From: a virus
Length of the DNA stretch: 28,635 bases
Strand: one strand, 5' to 3'
IMG/VR virus record: IMGVR_UViG_3300030329_002952
Location: 1-28,635 of that record
Part shown: positions 6,592 through 13,454 of the stretch, piece after piece
Position numbering within the stretch: the stretch's first letter is position 1
How the letters are laid out: every line of letters starts with the position of its first letter
The notes under the pieces: generated by a model
The model's input: the letters and a program-made list of their open reading frames with translations, nothing else
The model's database searches: none
What the model was told of the DNA's origin: nothing
Position numbers and translations under genes: made by a program

Positions 6592-6853
6592 GCTTACCTC
6601 TCATTCCACCATCGATAATGTGTTGGTCAACTATTTCTCTAGACCCGGTTGTTCCACCAGGCATCTCAAAGTGCATCCAATCAAGCCAATACTCAAGCAA
6701 CGGCTTGTTGATCGGATCTGCGTATTTCAATGCAGACAGGTGGTATGAAAACAACGCAGTAAAAAAAGCACCAGGTCTTATTCCGTCTTCAATATACCTT
6801 TTGACTGTCTCCACACTGGACGGGTTGGGAATCGAACTGTAATCAATAGTCAT
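6581..6853 (-). CDS. Conserved small phage protein of unknown function
   Basis: The protein is 90 aa. I chose the ATG at 6853 because a strong AAGAGGAG site lies just upstream. The frame stays open further upstream, to a start at 6916, but that extension encodes implausible Cys/Arg-rich residues across a hairpin. The sequence (IPNPSSVETVKRYIEDGIRPGAF, then a C-terminal half ending SREIVDQHI) matches, from memory, a common small phage family with the theme RYIEHGIPPGGFL near replication genes. The biochemical role is unknown. Confidence 0.8.
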   Translation of the reverse strand: MTIDYSSIPNPSSVETVKRYIEDGIRPGAFFTALFSYHLSALKYADPINKPLLEYWLDWMHFEMPGGTTGSREIVDQHIIDGGMRGKHDG

Positions 6854-6874
6854 ATCTCTCCTCTTCTTTTTGGT

Positions 6875-6904
6875 GGGGCAGCAGCATGTCCGTGCCACTG
6901 CCCC
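6875..6904 (-). promoter_or_regulatory. Hairpin in the leader of the 6853 gene
   Basis: A perfect GGGGCAG/CTGCCCC stem (6875-6881 with 6898-6904) encloses a 16-nt loop that can pair further (GGCA/TGC). It ends about 10 bases before the Shine-Dalgarno site of the gene starting at 6853. It lacks a T-run on either strand, so it is not a clear terminator. A leader structure that tunes translation or RNA stability is one reading. Confidence 0.3.
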
Positions 6905-6954
6905 TACTAACAACACTGGAAGCGTCTAAGTTGCTGTTGCTAGTTACATATATC

Positions 6955-6968
6955 TTACCACAACAACA
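6955..6968 (-). repeat. Copy 1 of a 14-bp element upstream of a minus-strand operon
   Basis: TTACCACAACAACA on the plus strand (TGTTGTTGTGGTAA on the coding strand) is identical to a copy at 11500-11513. Both lie in the leader region of a minus-strand transcription unit. The remainder of the gap 6905-7031 holds a short inverted repeat ACACCC-TTAAG-GGGTGT-like hairpin (6997-7013) after the helicase gene, without a T-run. Confidence 0.45.
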
Positions 6969-7031
6969 ATAGAGACTGGCGTGAATCTGTATGTGTACAC
7001 CCTTAAGGGGTGTCACTCAGTCACAGCCAAA

Positions 7032-9179
7032 TTAAATCGCTTTATAATCACCAGTTGGTGTTTGAACAACTAAGCCGTTATCTCTGGCGCGTGTAAGTGC
7101 TTTTCTAACAGCAGGTGCTTTAAGATTTAATTCATTGGCTATCTCATTTGGTTTCATTGGAGTTTGTTTGATAACCGACAATATCTGATCGGTAGTCGAG
7201 AGCTTGGTATACATGGTCTGAGTCTGACCGAGATCAGCTTCTTCATACCAGATCTTTACAGCTTGTCCTTCACTATTAGTTTCATACTGGACTTTATAAC
7301 CGAGAGGTTTAGACAAACTAGTACGATTAGACTTTGTTTGTTCTAGCGAAATAATGCTTTCATTTGGTGAGTCTTCATCTTCTTCACGTTCTAGTACCCA
7401 GTTATTTCGCGATAATGCTTCCCAGTAAACGCTGCCATATGGCTTTGACTTACTGTTACTGTTCTTAATTGCCTCAGATTTAGATAAATGAGTTACTCCG
7501 ATTGTAGATATGTGTTCCCCTAATGATCGGATAATCGATTCATAAATACGCGGAGCCTCTGCGTCGTTAGCATCCATACCTGATGAAGCAATTAATGAAT
7601 CAATGCATAATAATTTGATGTCAAATTTAGAACATTCTTCCTGTAATAAATCGACATGATCTTGTAGTGGTCCCGAATAGTGGTGATAACGCACATTGTG
7701 TTCAATATCTTTATATTCAAGTCCGACTCCTCTTAACAACGCCGTACCTGTCTGAAACCATTTCTCAGCAGTGTCTTCCCAATCCAACATCATTATTGAA
7801 CCACTAGAAGCAATCTTTATGCCGGGAATAAGTGGATAGTTAAGGGCGTACGATAACAGTAAAGCCTGTACAAACGTACTTTTACCTTGTCCGGGTTGTC
7901 CGTAGACAAGATTACCGACACCGTAGGCTGTAAATGGATTGATGGAGAATGCGCTTTGTGTGGGGTCTGGCTTGTATGTTTTTATATCTATCGAACTTTG
8001 TGCAGTGTCCATCGAAGTGGTTACAAGTAAAGCAATTTGATCTAAAACCAGTGTCCAGTTCTTCTCCATGGCAGTGTCTTTGGTTAAATTACGAAGTTGC
8101 CTAGTAAGACTGTCACGCCCCGATGTCGATAATAAGTTTGTACGAATCGGTCCGTACAGATGTGATCGCACACCTGGCGCATTAACCATAGGGCTTAACT
8201 TCAACCAACAATCGATACCTGCTTTCGATTGATTGATACGTGTCAATTCACATATTAAATTTTGTGTCGGCCACTGAATCGTTCTGGAGTTAGCCACCGA
8301 TGAATTTATAATCGGCGGGTCACCGTCAGCCACCTCGATATTCGCGACAACATAACGTCCGTAAATTGAACGTACTGTATGATCTGTTTCGGCTGCTGAA
8401 AACTCTGGACTAGTGTTTAATCTGTATGTTTCTAGCATTTGCCGACATAACGATTCACTGAGTTTTTTATTTAAAAAGTAGCCAGCGATAGAAGCACAAA
8501 TTTGCGCTCGTTTGCCTTCAGTGATTGGAACTTCAACCAAATTATCATGGGCATCTTTTTCGTATGTGATTCCCGCCATGGCTTTTGACACCCAGTCTGG
8601 TGAATCTTTCAGGTCTGGAGCAGTTGGTCGTGTGCCATTCAAATTAGATAAAACAGGTGTATATTTTTTACTGTATTCAGTAAGTTCAGGCCAAGGTACA
8701 GGGTCATCATCTGACACTAATTGGTAAGATTTATTGTCAGGCATTCGCGTTGGAGCAGTGAGGCAATATCCACCGTCCGACCGTATATCCAGATGTTTTA
8801 TAAAAGTGGAAGCTGTTTGCCTCAAATCTGGGTCATAGGGCATATAAATATGCCACCCTCTGGGGCTTTTCACCTTATACCCACCCTTTGGAATCACTAA
8901 TTTCGCTTCGGCTAAAGACTTTTCAACTTCGCGTGAATCTATATCCACAATTGTTAAATTACTGACCTCTCCAGCGACCACTGCTACCCCGGCGCGTGGG
9001 TAACGGCTCCATATTTCGGTGACTAAGTCTGGGTCTTTTGTAAAAGACTTCGATCCATTAGGCATAAGATCTTTGTCGGAAATTGGAATTTTTGCACCAG
9101 GCGATGTCGCAATCACACCCCAATCTCGTGCTATACAGGTCAGAGCTGAGTCAATTAAAAGCTGTGTGTAATTATCCAT
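7032..9179 (-). CDS. Primase-polymerase fused to RepA-type helicase
   Basis: The protein is 715 aa. The N-terminal primase-polymerase domain (about 10-200) shows LTIVDID (Asp79, Asp81), SPRGWHIYM (His110) and DIRSDGGY (Asp131/Asp135), the three archaeo-eukaryotic primase motifs. A linker leads to a RecA-fold ATPase. Its Walker A is GQPGQGKST (about 425-433), followed by IMMLDWEDT, Walker B LLCIDSLIASSG (about 520-531) and GVTHLSKSE with KPYGSVYWEALSRN (sensor and DNA-loop region). The last 55 residues form a winged-helix-like domain (KPNEIANELNLKAPAVRKALTR, about 675-697). One polypeptide could therefore prime and unwind phage DNA. No separate DNA polymerase gene is present in the window. The start overlaps the upstream stop (TAATG) and is preceded by GAGAGGA. 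Confidence 0.92.
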   Translation of the reverse strand: MDNYTQLLIDSALTCIARDWGVIATSPGAKIPISDKDLMPNGSKSFTKDPDLVTEIWSRYPRAGVAVVAGEVSNLTIVDIDSREVEKSLAEAKLVIPKGGYKVKSPRGWHIYMPYDPDLRQTASTFIKHLDIRSDGGYCLTAPTRMPDNKSYQLVSDDDPVPWPELTEYSKKYTPVLSNLNGTRPTAPDLKDSPDWVSKAMAGITYEKDAHDNLVEVPITEGKRAQICASIAGYFLNKKLSESLCRQMLETYRLNTSPEFSAAETDHTVRSIYGRYVVANIEVADGDPPIINSSVANSRTIQWPTQNLICELTRINQSKAGIDCWLKLSPMVNAPGVRSHLYGPIRTNLLSTSGRDSLTRQLRNLTKDTAMEKNWTLVLDQIALLVTTSMDTAQSSIDIKTYKPDPTQSAFSINPFTAYGVGNLVYGQPGQGKSTFVQALLLSYALNYPLIPGIKIASSGSIMMLDWEDTAEKWFQTGTALLRGVGLEYKDIEHNVRYHHYSGPLQDHVDLLQEECSKFDIKLLCIDSLIASSGMDANDAEAPRIYESIIRSLGEHISTIGVTHLSKSEAIKNSNSKSKPYGSVYWEALSRNNWVLEREEDEDSPNESIISLEQTKSNRTSLSKPLGYKVQYETNSEGQAVKIWYEEADLGQTQTMYTKLSTTDQILSVIKQTPMKPNEIANELNLKAPAVRKALTRARDNGLVVQTPTGDYKAI

Positions 9180-9445
9180 TAGTCATCCTCTCTTCCTGGG
9201 TGAAGCTTTGTCGCCCCGGTATCCTTTGTCGCCTTAACGCCCGTTGTCGCCCCGGTATGCTTTAGCACTGTTTCGCTAATTTTTTTTAAAGCTGCAACAG
9301 CATATTCAACTTCGCTAGTAAATTTTTCAAGATCATTTTTTTCAATAGCCAGACGCATCCACTGGCTGGACTCGTGGAGTTCCCCGCACAGTAATATTAA
9401 TCTGCCGTTATCATCCTCATTTAGTTGCCGTAAATCGATTGTCAT
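9179..9445 (-). CDS. Small hypothetical protein upstream of the primase-helicase
   Basis: The protein is 88 aa and mostly helical (LCGELHESSQWMRLAIEKNDLEK and AALKKISETVLKH). The C-terminal 20 residues are low-complexity and repetitive (HTGATTG, KDTGATK), caused by an in-frame 15-bp direct repeat. AGAGGTAGGT precedes the ATG. It shares one base with the primase-helicase start, so it is probably translated as its leader gene. No family is recognised. Its position suggests a helicase-loading or regulatory partner, which is unproven. Confidence 0.65.
   Translation of the reverse strand: MTIDLRQLNEDDNGRLILLCGELHESSQWMRLAIEKNDLEKFTSEVEYAVAALKKISETVLKHTGATTGVKATKDTGATKLHPGREDD
9208..9258. repeat. 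15-bp direct repeat within a coding 3' end
   Basis: TTGTCGCCCCGGTAT occurs at 9208-9222 and exactly again at 9244-9258. A related TTGTCGCCTTAAC at 9226-9238 lies between them and recurs at about 11544-11556 in non-coding DNA. The 36-bp spacing keeps the reading frame, giving the TGATTG/TGATK repeats of the protein. Confidence 0.7.
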
Positions 9446-9475
9446 TACCTACCTCTTCTAAGTTCAAAACCAGTA

Positions 9476-9503
9476 ATAGTAAAGTACCCTCGACCCCGCT
9501 CAA
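9476..9503 (-). promoter_or_regulatory. Candidate sigma-70 promoter for the primase-helicase unit
   Basis: On the minus strand TTGAGC (9503-9498) and TACTAT (9481-9476) are spaced 16 bp apart. The pair sits between the strong terminator at 9550-9581 and the start at 9445, exactly where a new promoter is needed. The other contents of the 159-bp gap 9446-9604 are the terminator and the ACATACAGCCCAC element. Confidence 0.5.
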
Positions 9504-9549
9504 CGGGCTGTGCGTCGATCTGGTGAGGTCGTAAAAGGCATTCAGTGCC

Positions 9550-9581
9550 AAAAAAGCCCCTGCTATCGGAATAGCAGAGGC
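9550..9581 (-). terminator. Intrinsic terminator of the small-gene cassette
   Basis: On the minus strand CTCTGCTAT and ATAGCAG form a GC-containing stem extended by GCC/GGC pairing with one mismatch. The loop is TCCG, followed at once by TTTTTT (9555-9550). It lies 24 bases past the stop of the gene ending at 9605. This is the textbook form of a Rho-independent terminator. Confidence 0.85.
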
Positions 9582-9604
9582 GAGTGGGCTGTATGTGTGA
9601 AGGT

Positions 9605-9898
9605 TTATGCAGTTGCCCACGCGTAAACAATTTCTGGGTCGCCTACGGTAAAACCGTTGTGCCATATCATTGCATTTAGGTGAGGAGTACGCCCCCGTTG
9701 CCCTGCTTTATTAGTAGGCTTCCAAAGGTATCCAGATTTCCGACTGCACTTATACCCGTTGTTTTTCAGGTGCGTAACGGCTTCGGATAACGTATCTGCG
9801 AGGAATGACTCCTCATCAATATCGTTCAGTCCCTCATCTGTTACATCGACCTCATAACGGTCATTCGTATCTTCTAGAGTAAAATCTTTTCTGATCAT
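9605..9898 (-). CDS. Small hypothetical protein
   Basis: The protein is 97 aa. The N-terminal half is acidic (DVTDEGLNDIDEESF). The C-terminal half is basic and aromatic (YKCSRKSGYLWKPTNKAGQRGR) and ends VYAWATA. A LADTLSEAVTHLKNNGYKCS segment resembles the helix-strand units of small nucleic-acid-binding or anti-host proteins, with no confident family. It is the last gene of a five-gene cassette closed by an intrinsic terminator. It shares one base with the upstream stop (TAATG). Confidence 0.65.
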   Translation of the reverse strand: MIRKDFTLEDTNDRYEVDVTDEGLNDIDEESFLADTLSEAVTHLKNNGYKCSRKSGYLWKPTNKAGQRGRTPHLNAMIWHNGFTVGDPEIVYAWATA

Positions 9899-10254
9899 TA
9901 TTGAATCTCCAATTCGTTGATAATGTCGAGGTTGCGTCGGCGGTTCTCTGCGCGCCTCTCGTCGACGTTGTGAGGCTTTTCGCCCTTGTTTGGGCTAATC
10001 CACGTTACGCCGTTTTCGTGCTTCCATCCATCGTTTGGCGTGATAGCGTCGGGAGCCATGTGTCCGTCAAATCTAACGTCGAGAAAATTCGATTCTCTCG
10101 CCTCGGTGAATGATGGAACCACGACCTCTGATTCAGGATCGTTTGCAGACTCGAACCCCTCTAGAATTACCCACCCGTGCGCCTCGGTGTGAATGGCAAC
10201 CTCGGTGTGTGGGTCTTCGTTTATTAGTGCTGTGATTATCTCGTGTACTAGCAT
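9898..10254 (-). CDS. Small hypothetical protein
   Basis: The protein is 118 aa. It begins MLVHEIITALINEDPHTEVAI, a pattern I associate with small phage proteins that start with a short helix and a beta strand reading EVxIxxxxGWVIL. The C-terminus is strongly charged (DERRAENRRRNLDIINELE) and probably helical. No catalytic or metal motif is seen. AGGAG lies 7 nt before the ATG. Its stop overlaps the start of the next gene by one base. Confidence 0.7.
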   Translation of the reverse strand: MLVHEIITALINEDPHTEVAIHTEAHGWVILEGFESANDPESEVVVPSFTEARESNFLDVRFDGHMAPDAITPNDGWKHENGVTWISPNKGEKPHNVDERRAENRRRNLDIINELEIQ

Positions 10255-10257
10255 TGT

Positions 10258-10521
10258 TTACTCCTTGTGAAGTTCTTTCACCCAATGGCATTTGGTGCAG
10301 TAGTCGCCCATTGCCGTTCGTTCAAACTGTGGAAATTCGCAAGACAATTCGGTTGTATTGGCATTGGCGGGATATCGCCGTTCACCATCTACATTTGTCC
10401 AAAGCAGGTACTTGTCGCGAAAGTTCTCCATCACTTCCTCTACTTCTTCTGGCGTGTGGATATCGAACACTTCAAATCCGTACTCTTGCCCGTTCCTGTC
10501 ACATTCGGTAACTCGTAACAT
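10258..10521 (-). CDS. Small hypothetical protein with C-terminal CxxC
   Basis: The protein is 87 aa. I chose the ATG at 10521 because AGGAGA is 10 nt upstream. The longer frame to 10590 would translate the hairpin-bearing gap and has no ribosome site. A central acidic helix (TPEEVEEVMENFRDKYLLW) is followed by GDYCTKCHWVKELHKE, where CxxCH could bind a metal or be a redox pair. An earlier Cys (LSCEFP) could complete a site. Function is unknown. It ends 3 bp before the next start. Confidence 0.65.
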   Translation of the reverse strand: MLRVTECDRNGQEYGFEVFDIHTPEEVEEVMENFRDKYLLWTNVDGERRYPANANTTELSCEFPQFERTAMGDYCTKCHWVKELHKE

Positions 10522-10562
10522 CTTTATTGATTCTCCTGTTCTACGAGGACACCCTCGCTTAA

Positions 10563-10602
10563 CCACAAGACCCCACATGGGGCTAACCAAGTGGGGTTGT
10601 GG
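10563..10602 (-). terminator. Bulged hairpin between small genes (weak terminator or attenuator)
   Basis: CCACAA-GA-CCCCAC pairs with GTGGGGTTGTGG: 12 base pairs with a two-base bulge and a 14-nt loop. The downstream minus-strand sequence is TTAAGCG, not a T-run, so termination would be incomplete. It fills most of the 100-bp gap between the stops and starts at 10622 and 10521. Confidence 0.35.
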
Positions 10603-10621
10603 GCTGTATGTCGTCTGAGGG

Positions 10622-11170
10622 CTATACGCGAGGCTTGCTTACAAATCTGACTACCTCGTCGAAGTCTAAAGTGCTTAATACATTGGGGTCGCTACCATCT
10701 TCGGGATAGATGATTTCATTGTCCTCTTCGTTATAGAGATTTACTACAAATCTCCAATCCTCGTAATCGTCGGGATTCCAACCGTTAACTATGTAGTTTT
10801 CTCTACGTTCTTCTGCTCTTGGAGAATTTATCCAAATGTGGTATCCATTCACAATAAATGACGGCAGTTCGTTATTGTGCCATGTGACATCTTCCCAATC
10901 TTCAGGGATGTCAATATCGTCTGTGTACCCTAGCCAATGATCGCGCCATTCACGACGAGATGTACTAGTGGTTAAAGACTCGTATTCATCAGCGAGGTTG
11001 GCGAAGTTATATGCCCATTCATCCAACGATTCGGTGATGAACTTACCATGTTCAAATTTGTCTAAGTCTTTATTCCCATCGGCTTCCCATGATTCGCTTA
11101 ACTTGATCGCGTCGCTGAACATTCGACGTAGCACTGTCGGTACATCTTCTGGGGTGTATTGATTAGTCAC
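10622..11170 (-). CDS. Acidic hypothetical protein
   Basis: The protein is 182 aa with very high Asp/Glu/Trp/Tyr content (DDIDIPEDWEDVTWHNNE, NPDDYEDWRF). It starts with GTG: the codon overlaps the upstream stop as GTGA, and AAGGAGAATCAA precedes it. No signal, membrane segment or known motif is present. Strongly acidic phage early proteins of this size sometimes act as DNA mimics against host defences. That is only an analogy from composition. Confidence 0.7.
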   Translation of the reverse strand: MTNQYTPEDVPTVLRRMFSDAIKLSESWEADGNKDLDKFEHGKFITESLDEWAYNFANLADEYESLTTSTSRREWRDHWLGYTDDIDIPEDWEDVTWHNNELPSFIVNGYHIWINSPRAEERRENYIVNGWNPDDYEDWRFVVNLYNEEDNEIIYPEDGSDPNVLSTLDFDEVVRFVSKPRV

Positions 11171-11454
11171 TTGATTCTCCTTGTTAGTGTGAAGTTAGAT
11201 TCCTTCGCCATCCACCAAGCCTCGTTGATCAATTTAATTTGCTTGTCACTGTCGAGGTCAACTTCGATGTTGAGGCTCTCCATAGCATCTAGCATGGATT
11301 GATTTGGATCGATGAAATCGTGCGTAGCGCAGGACAATTTTTCGTACCCGTTTGCAGCGTTGCGTTCATTCACAAGCACCAACTCGTCATCGGTCAATTC
11401 ATTACGGATAATATCCGCGAATTCTTCTGCAAGACGTTGTTTCTGTTTAGACAT
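11167..11454 (-). CDS. Small hypothetical protein, first gene of its cassette
   Basis: The protein is 95 aa and helix-rich (QRLAEEFADIIRNELTDDELVLVNERNAA), with two isolated residues of note (Cys and His in SCATHDF). AAAGGAG lies 7 nt before the ATG. It overlaps the next gene by 4 bp. The 14-bp element at 11500-11513 lies 46 bases upstream, in the likely promoter region. No family is recognised. Confidence 0.65.
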   Translation of the reverse strand: MSKQKQRLAEEFADIIRNELTDDELVLVNERNAANGYEKLSCATHDFIDPNQSMLDAMESLNIEVDLDSDKQIKLINEAWWMAKESNFTLTRRIK

Positions 11455-11499
11455 TTTGATTCTCCTTTAATGTCTCTTCTTAATAAGTACCTTATCAAA

Positions 11500-11513
11500 T
11501 TACCACAACAACA
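11500..11513 (-). repeat. Copy 2 of the 14-bp upstream element
   Basis: TTACCACAACAACA is identical to the copy at 6955-6968, again upstream of a minus-strand unit. A third, partial match (AACAACAACATT, 13131 onward) lies upstream of the unit starting at 13092. On the coding strand each contains TTGTTG, which could serve as a -35 box. Confidence 0.45.
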
Positions 11514-12052
11514 TTCAAGCGTTGTTACCTCGACACCCCAACGTTGTCGCCTTAACATTTTTATTACCTGATTATTTTTTTACTAAACTGGCCATTTCAT
11601 TTTTTTATGCGCTGTAATTTACGCACCCTAAAACGTCCAGTTGTAAAAAAAAACGGTTAAAAATTTCTACCAATCAGGATCGCAAAAAATTTAAAACATC
11701 CACAAAAACGGATTTAAAAAAATCTGATTAAGTGATTAATTTTTAACACTGATTAAGTCCAAAGTTAAAACGGTTATGGCATTGCAAAAAATGCTCCAGG
11801 AACGCTACAGCTCTTAATTAATAAAAGCTGATACACGCGGCAACGCATAACGATTAAAGGTAATAACCAGCATCCGCGGCGTTATGTGGTGTGTGTGTGG
11901 ATATCTAAAGCATTTAAACGGCATTAATCACAATCGGTTATATGCGGTTAAATGTGTCTGGTTTAGCCATAGGCGCACAACAAACAATATGCCGGGAATA
12001 TGTGCGTTAATGTGCTTATGGTGTGTGTGTGTGGATTGTAAAAACCTTAAAC
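11514..12052. other. AT-rich non-coding stretch with short repeats (candidate origin or control region)
   Basis: No convincing gene is present. Visible structure: CGGTTA at 11654, 11771, 11935, 11945 and 12087; CTGATTAAGT at 11724-11733 and 11749-11758 with a further GATTAA between them; long A and T runs; and GGTGTGTGTGTGGA at 11888-11901 with a near copy at 12020-12035. It lies between the terminator of the GP88-like gene and the leader of the five-gene cassette. An origin of replication is one reading; spent or mobile DNA is another. Confidence 0.4.
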
Positions 12053-12080
12053 AAAAATACCCGGCAATAAATGCCGGGTA
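12053..12080 (-). terminator. Intrinsic terminator after the GP88-like gene
   Basis: TACCCGGCA (12058-12066) and TGCCGGGTA (12072-12080) form a perfect 9-bp stem around a 5-nt loop. On the minus strand TTTTT (12057-12053) follows directly. It begins 22 bases past the stop at 12103. Confidence 0.88.
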
Positions 12081-12102
12081 CATTGTCGGTTAAGTTAAGT
12101 TA

Positions 12103-12885
12103 TTAACTCGAGTAACTAAAACGAATATTTTCACGTTTTAAACGTTGTATTGCTTTGCTAGCGTCACTTTGTGCCGGTTGCATACCATGCAATAAAAGAT
12201 TGAATGAATGATCACCAAACACCGCGTTAATATCGTTATGGTCAATTGGCATACCGTTAGCCATATTTGGGTGGAATATAACGTTCGCGTGCTTCAATTG
12301 ATAACGTTCAATGAAGTGGTCATATAAACCACCACGCGACATGGTCATATTGAAATTGTTCGGTTTTTCGTCACGCACTTCCAAAAAGGTTTTAACGTTC
12401 TTTGTATACCCGTAGCAATGAACGCCAGTTTCACGCGCAACATAAAACCATGCTCGCATATATTCCCGTCCAAAATCTGTACCGGGAAATTCACCACCAA
12501 CGTGAACGCGGCATAAGTCGGTATTAGTTGGCATTGCTTCTATAAGCATATTTCCGATATCCACATAATCCGTACCGGCATAACTCCAAAGTTTTTGGAG
12601 TAAATCCCAATTGTGCCAACGTGCGCGGCGTGCTTGACCCGAATACGCTTCTGATACGGCAGAAAAACAGTTGTATATTGATTCACCACCGTGCGACAGT
12701 TTCCCGGTTACAGGATGCGCATAGGTTAGGCATTCCTTTGCGACTTTGCCACATGAATAACCACTCGGCAAACTAAACGCAACACCGCGCGGATTTTCAA
12801 TGCCAGTTAAACGCGCAAACTCTAACAATGTTTCGCGCAGTTTCGCGTTATCTCGCATTGATTGATATTTCAATAGTTCAGTCAT
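12103..12885 (-). CDS. GP88-like phage protein
   Basis: The protein is 260 aa from the ATG at 12885, with GGAG upstream. A TTG five codons earlier is less likely because it would overlap that site. SLPSGYSCGKVAKECLTYA (Cys45, Cys52), IYNCFSAVSEA (Cys73) and ARRARWHNWDLL follow the pattern of the phage gene-product-88 family. RVHVGGEFPGTDF and HCYGYTKNVKTF (about 126-166) match its second half. Family members occur in many phages, but the function is not established as far as I know. The conserved Cys/His positions suggest metal or cluster binding. It forms a two-gene unit with the small Cys-rich gene and has its own terminator. Confidence 0.75.
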   Translation of the reverse strand: MTELLKYQSMRDNAKLRETLLEFARLTGIENPRGVAFSLPSGYSCGKVAKECLTYAHPVTGKLSHGGESIYNCFSAVSEAYSGQARRARWHNWDLLQKLWSYAGTDYVDIGNMLIEAMPTNTDLCRVHVGGEFPGTDFGREYMRAWFYVARETGVHCYGYTKNVKTFLEVRDEKPNNFNMTMSRGGLYDHFIERYQLKHANVIFHPNMANGMPIDHNDINAVFGDHSFNLLLHGMQPAQSDASKAIQRLKRENIRFSYSS

Positions 12886-12906
12886 TTTTTGATTCTCCAA
12901 TTGTTA

Positions 12907-13092
12907 TTAGTAGTCGAGCATATCGTTTGGAATTATTCCTTGATCAATCATCAATTGATCGTAGTCGATTGTTTCCCGTACTTGTGGACAATCCAAACCA
13001 TGTCCCATATCACCATCAAAACACGCGTAGCAACTAGCGCAATGATCTTGAACAGGTTCATCGCAATTCTTACAGTCAAAGTGAATAATCAT
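12907..13092 (-). CDS. Small Cys-rich (zinc) protein
   Basis: The protein is 61 aa with six cysteines in the first 35 residues (Cys7, 10, 18, 21, 24, 35) plus His17 and His31. This is enough for one or two zinc sites in a rubredoxin-like or treble-clef shape. The C-terminus is acidic (DYDQLMIDQGIIPNDMLDY). A purine-rich AGAAGAG lies just before the ATG. It is the first gene of the minus-strand arm beside the divergent control region, so it is probably expressed early. It could regulate transcription; no family is recognised. Confidence 0.65.
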   Translation of the reverse strand: MIIHFDCKNCDEPVQDHCASCYACFDGDMGHGLDCPQVRETIDYDQLMIDQGIIPNDMLDY

Positions 13093-13454
13093 CTCTTCTC
13101 TTCTCTTCGTTTTATTGCTACCAACTAGGCAACAACAACATTATTCGCATTAACTCAGCATCAATTGCAATAGGTAAGTGATACGAATATTTCAATAAAT
13201 GAATACGCCTACACACGCGCGCGCGAGTCCAGTGCATAGAAAACACGTTCAACAGTGGCGAAGATATTCGGGGACAGTGGCAGTGCAAAAGCACCACTAT
13301 TTTTATACCTGGTGCGCACTTTACCGCACTATTCCATGGCCTAATTAACACACTAAATTTAGCGTTATGGTTAGCAGAGTTAAGGAATGCGCCGATACAC
13401 GTTGACGCATTGATATATGTAGATGTACCCCATTTGCGTGCTGAATTTTACATG

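Noticed and set aside
6854-6916. 21-codon upstream extension of the gene starting at 6853
   Set aside because: It runs through a hairpin and the AGGAG site that serves the ATG at 6853, and encodes an implausible Cys/Arg/Lys-rich start.
6997-7013. Inverted repeat after the primase-helicase gene as a terminator
   Set aside because: The stem is short and no T-run follows on the minus strand, so I mention it only within a neighbouring entry.
9417-9665. Two minus-strand open frames covering 9417-9665 and 9445-9630
   Set aside because: Both read through the strong intrinsic terminator at 9550-9581 and the candidate promoter, overlap real genes at each end, and lack a ribosome site.
11884-12093. 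Plus-strand 69-codon frame with many Cys and Trp
   Set aside because: It is produced by GT-repeat tracts and by the terminator stem of the opposite strand, and it has no ribosome site.
13118-13351. Minus-strand 77-codon frame in the control region
   Set aside because: No ribosome site, odd composition, and it covers the upstream element and a hairpin. It is more likely leader DNA.
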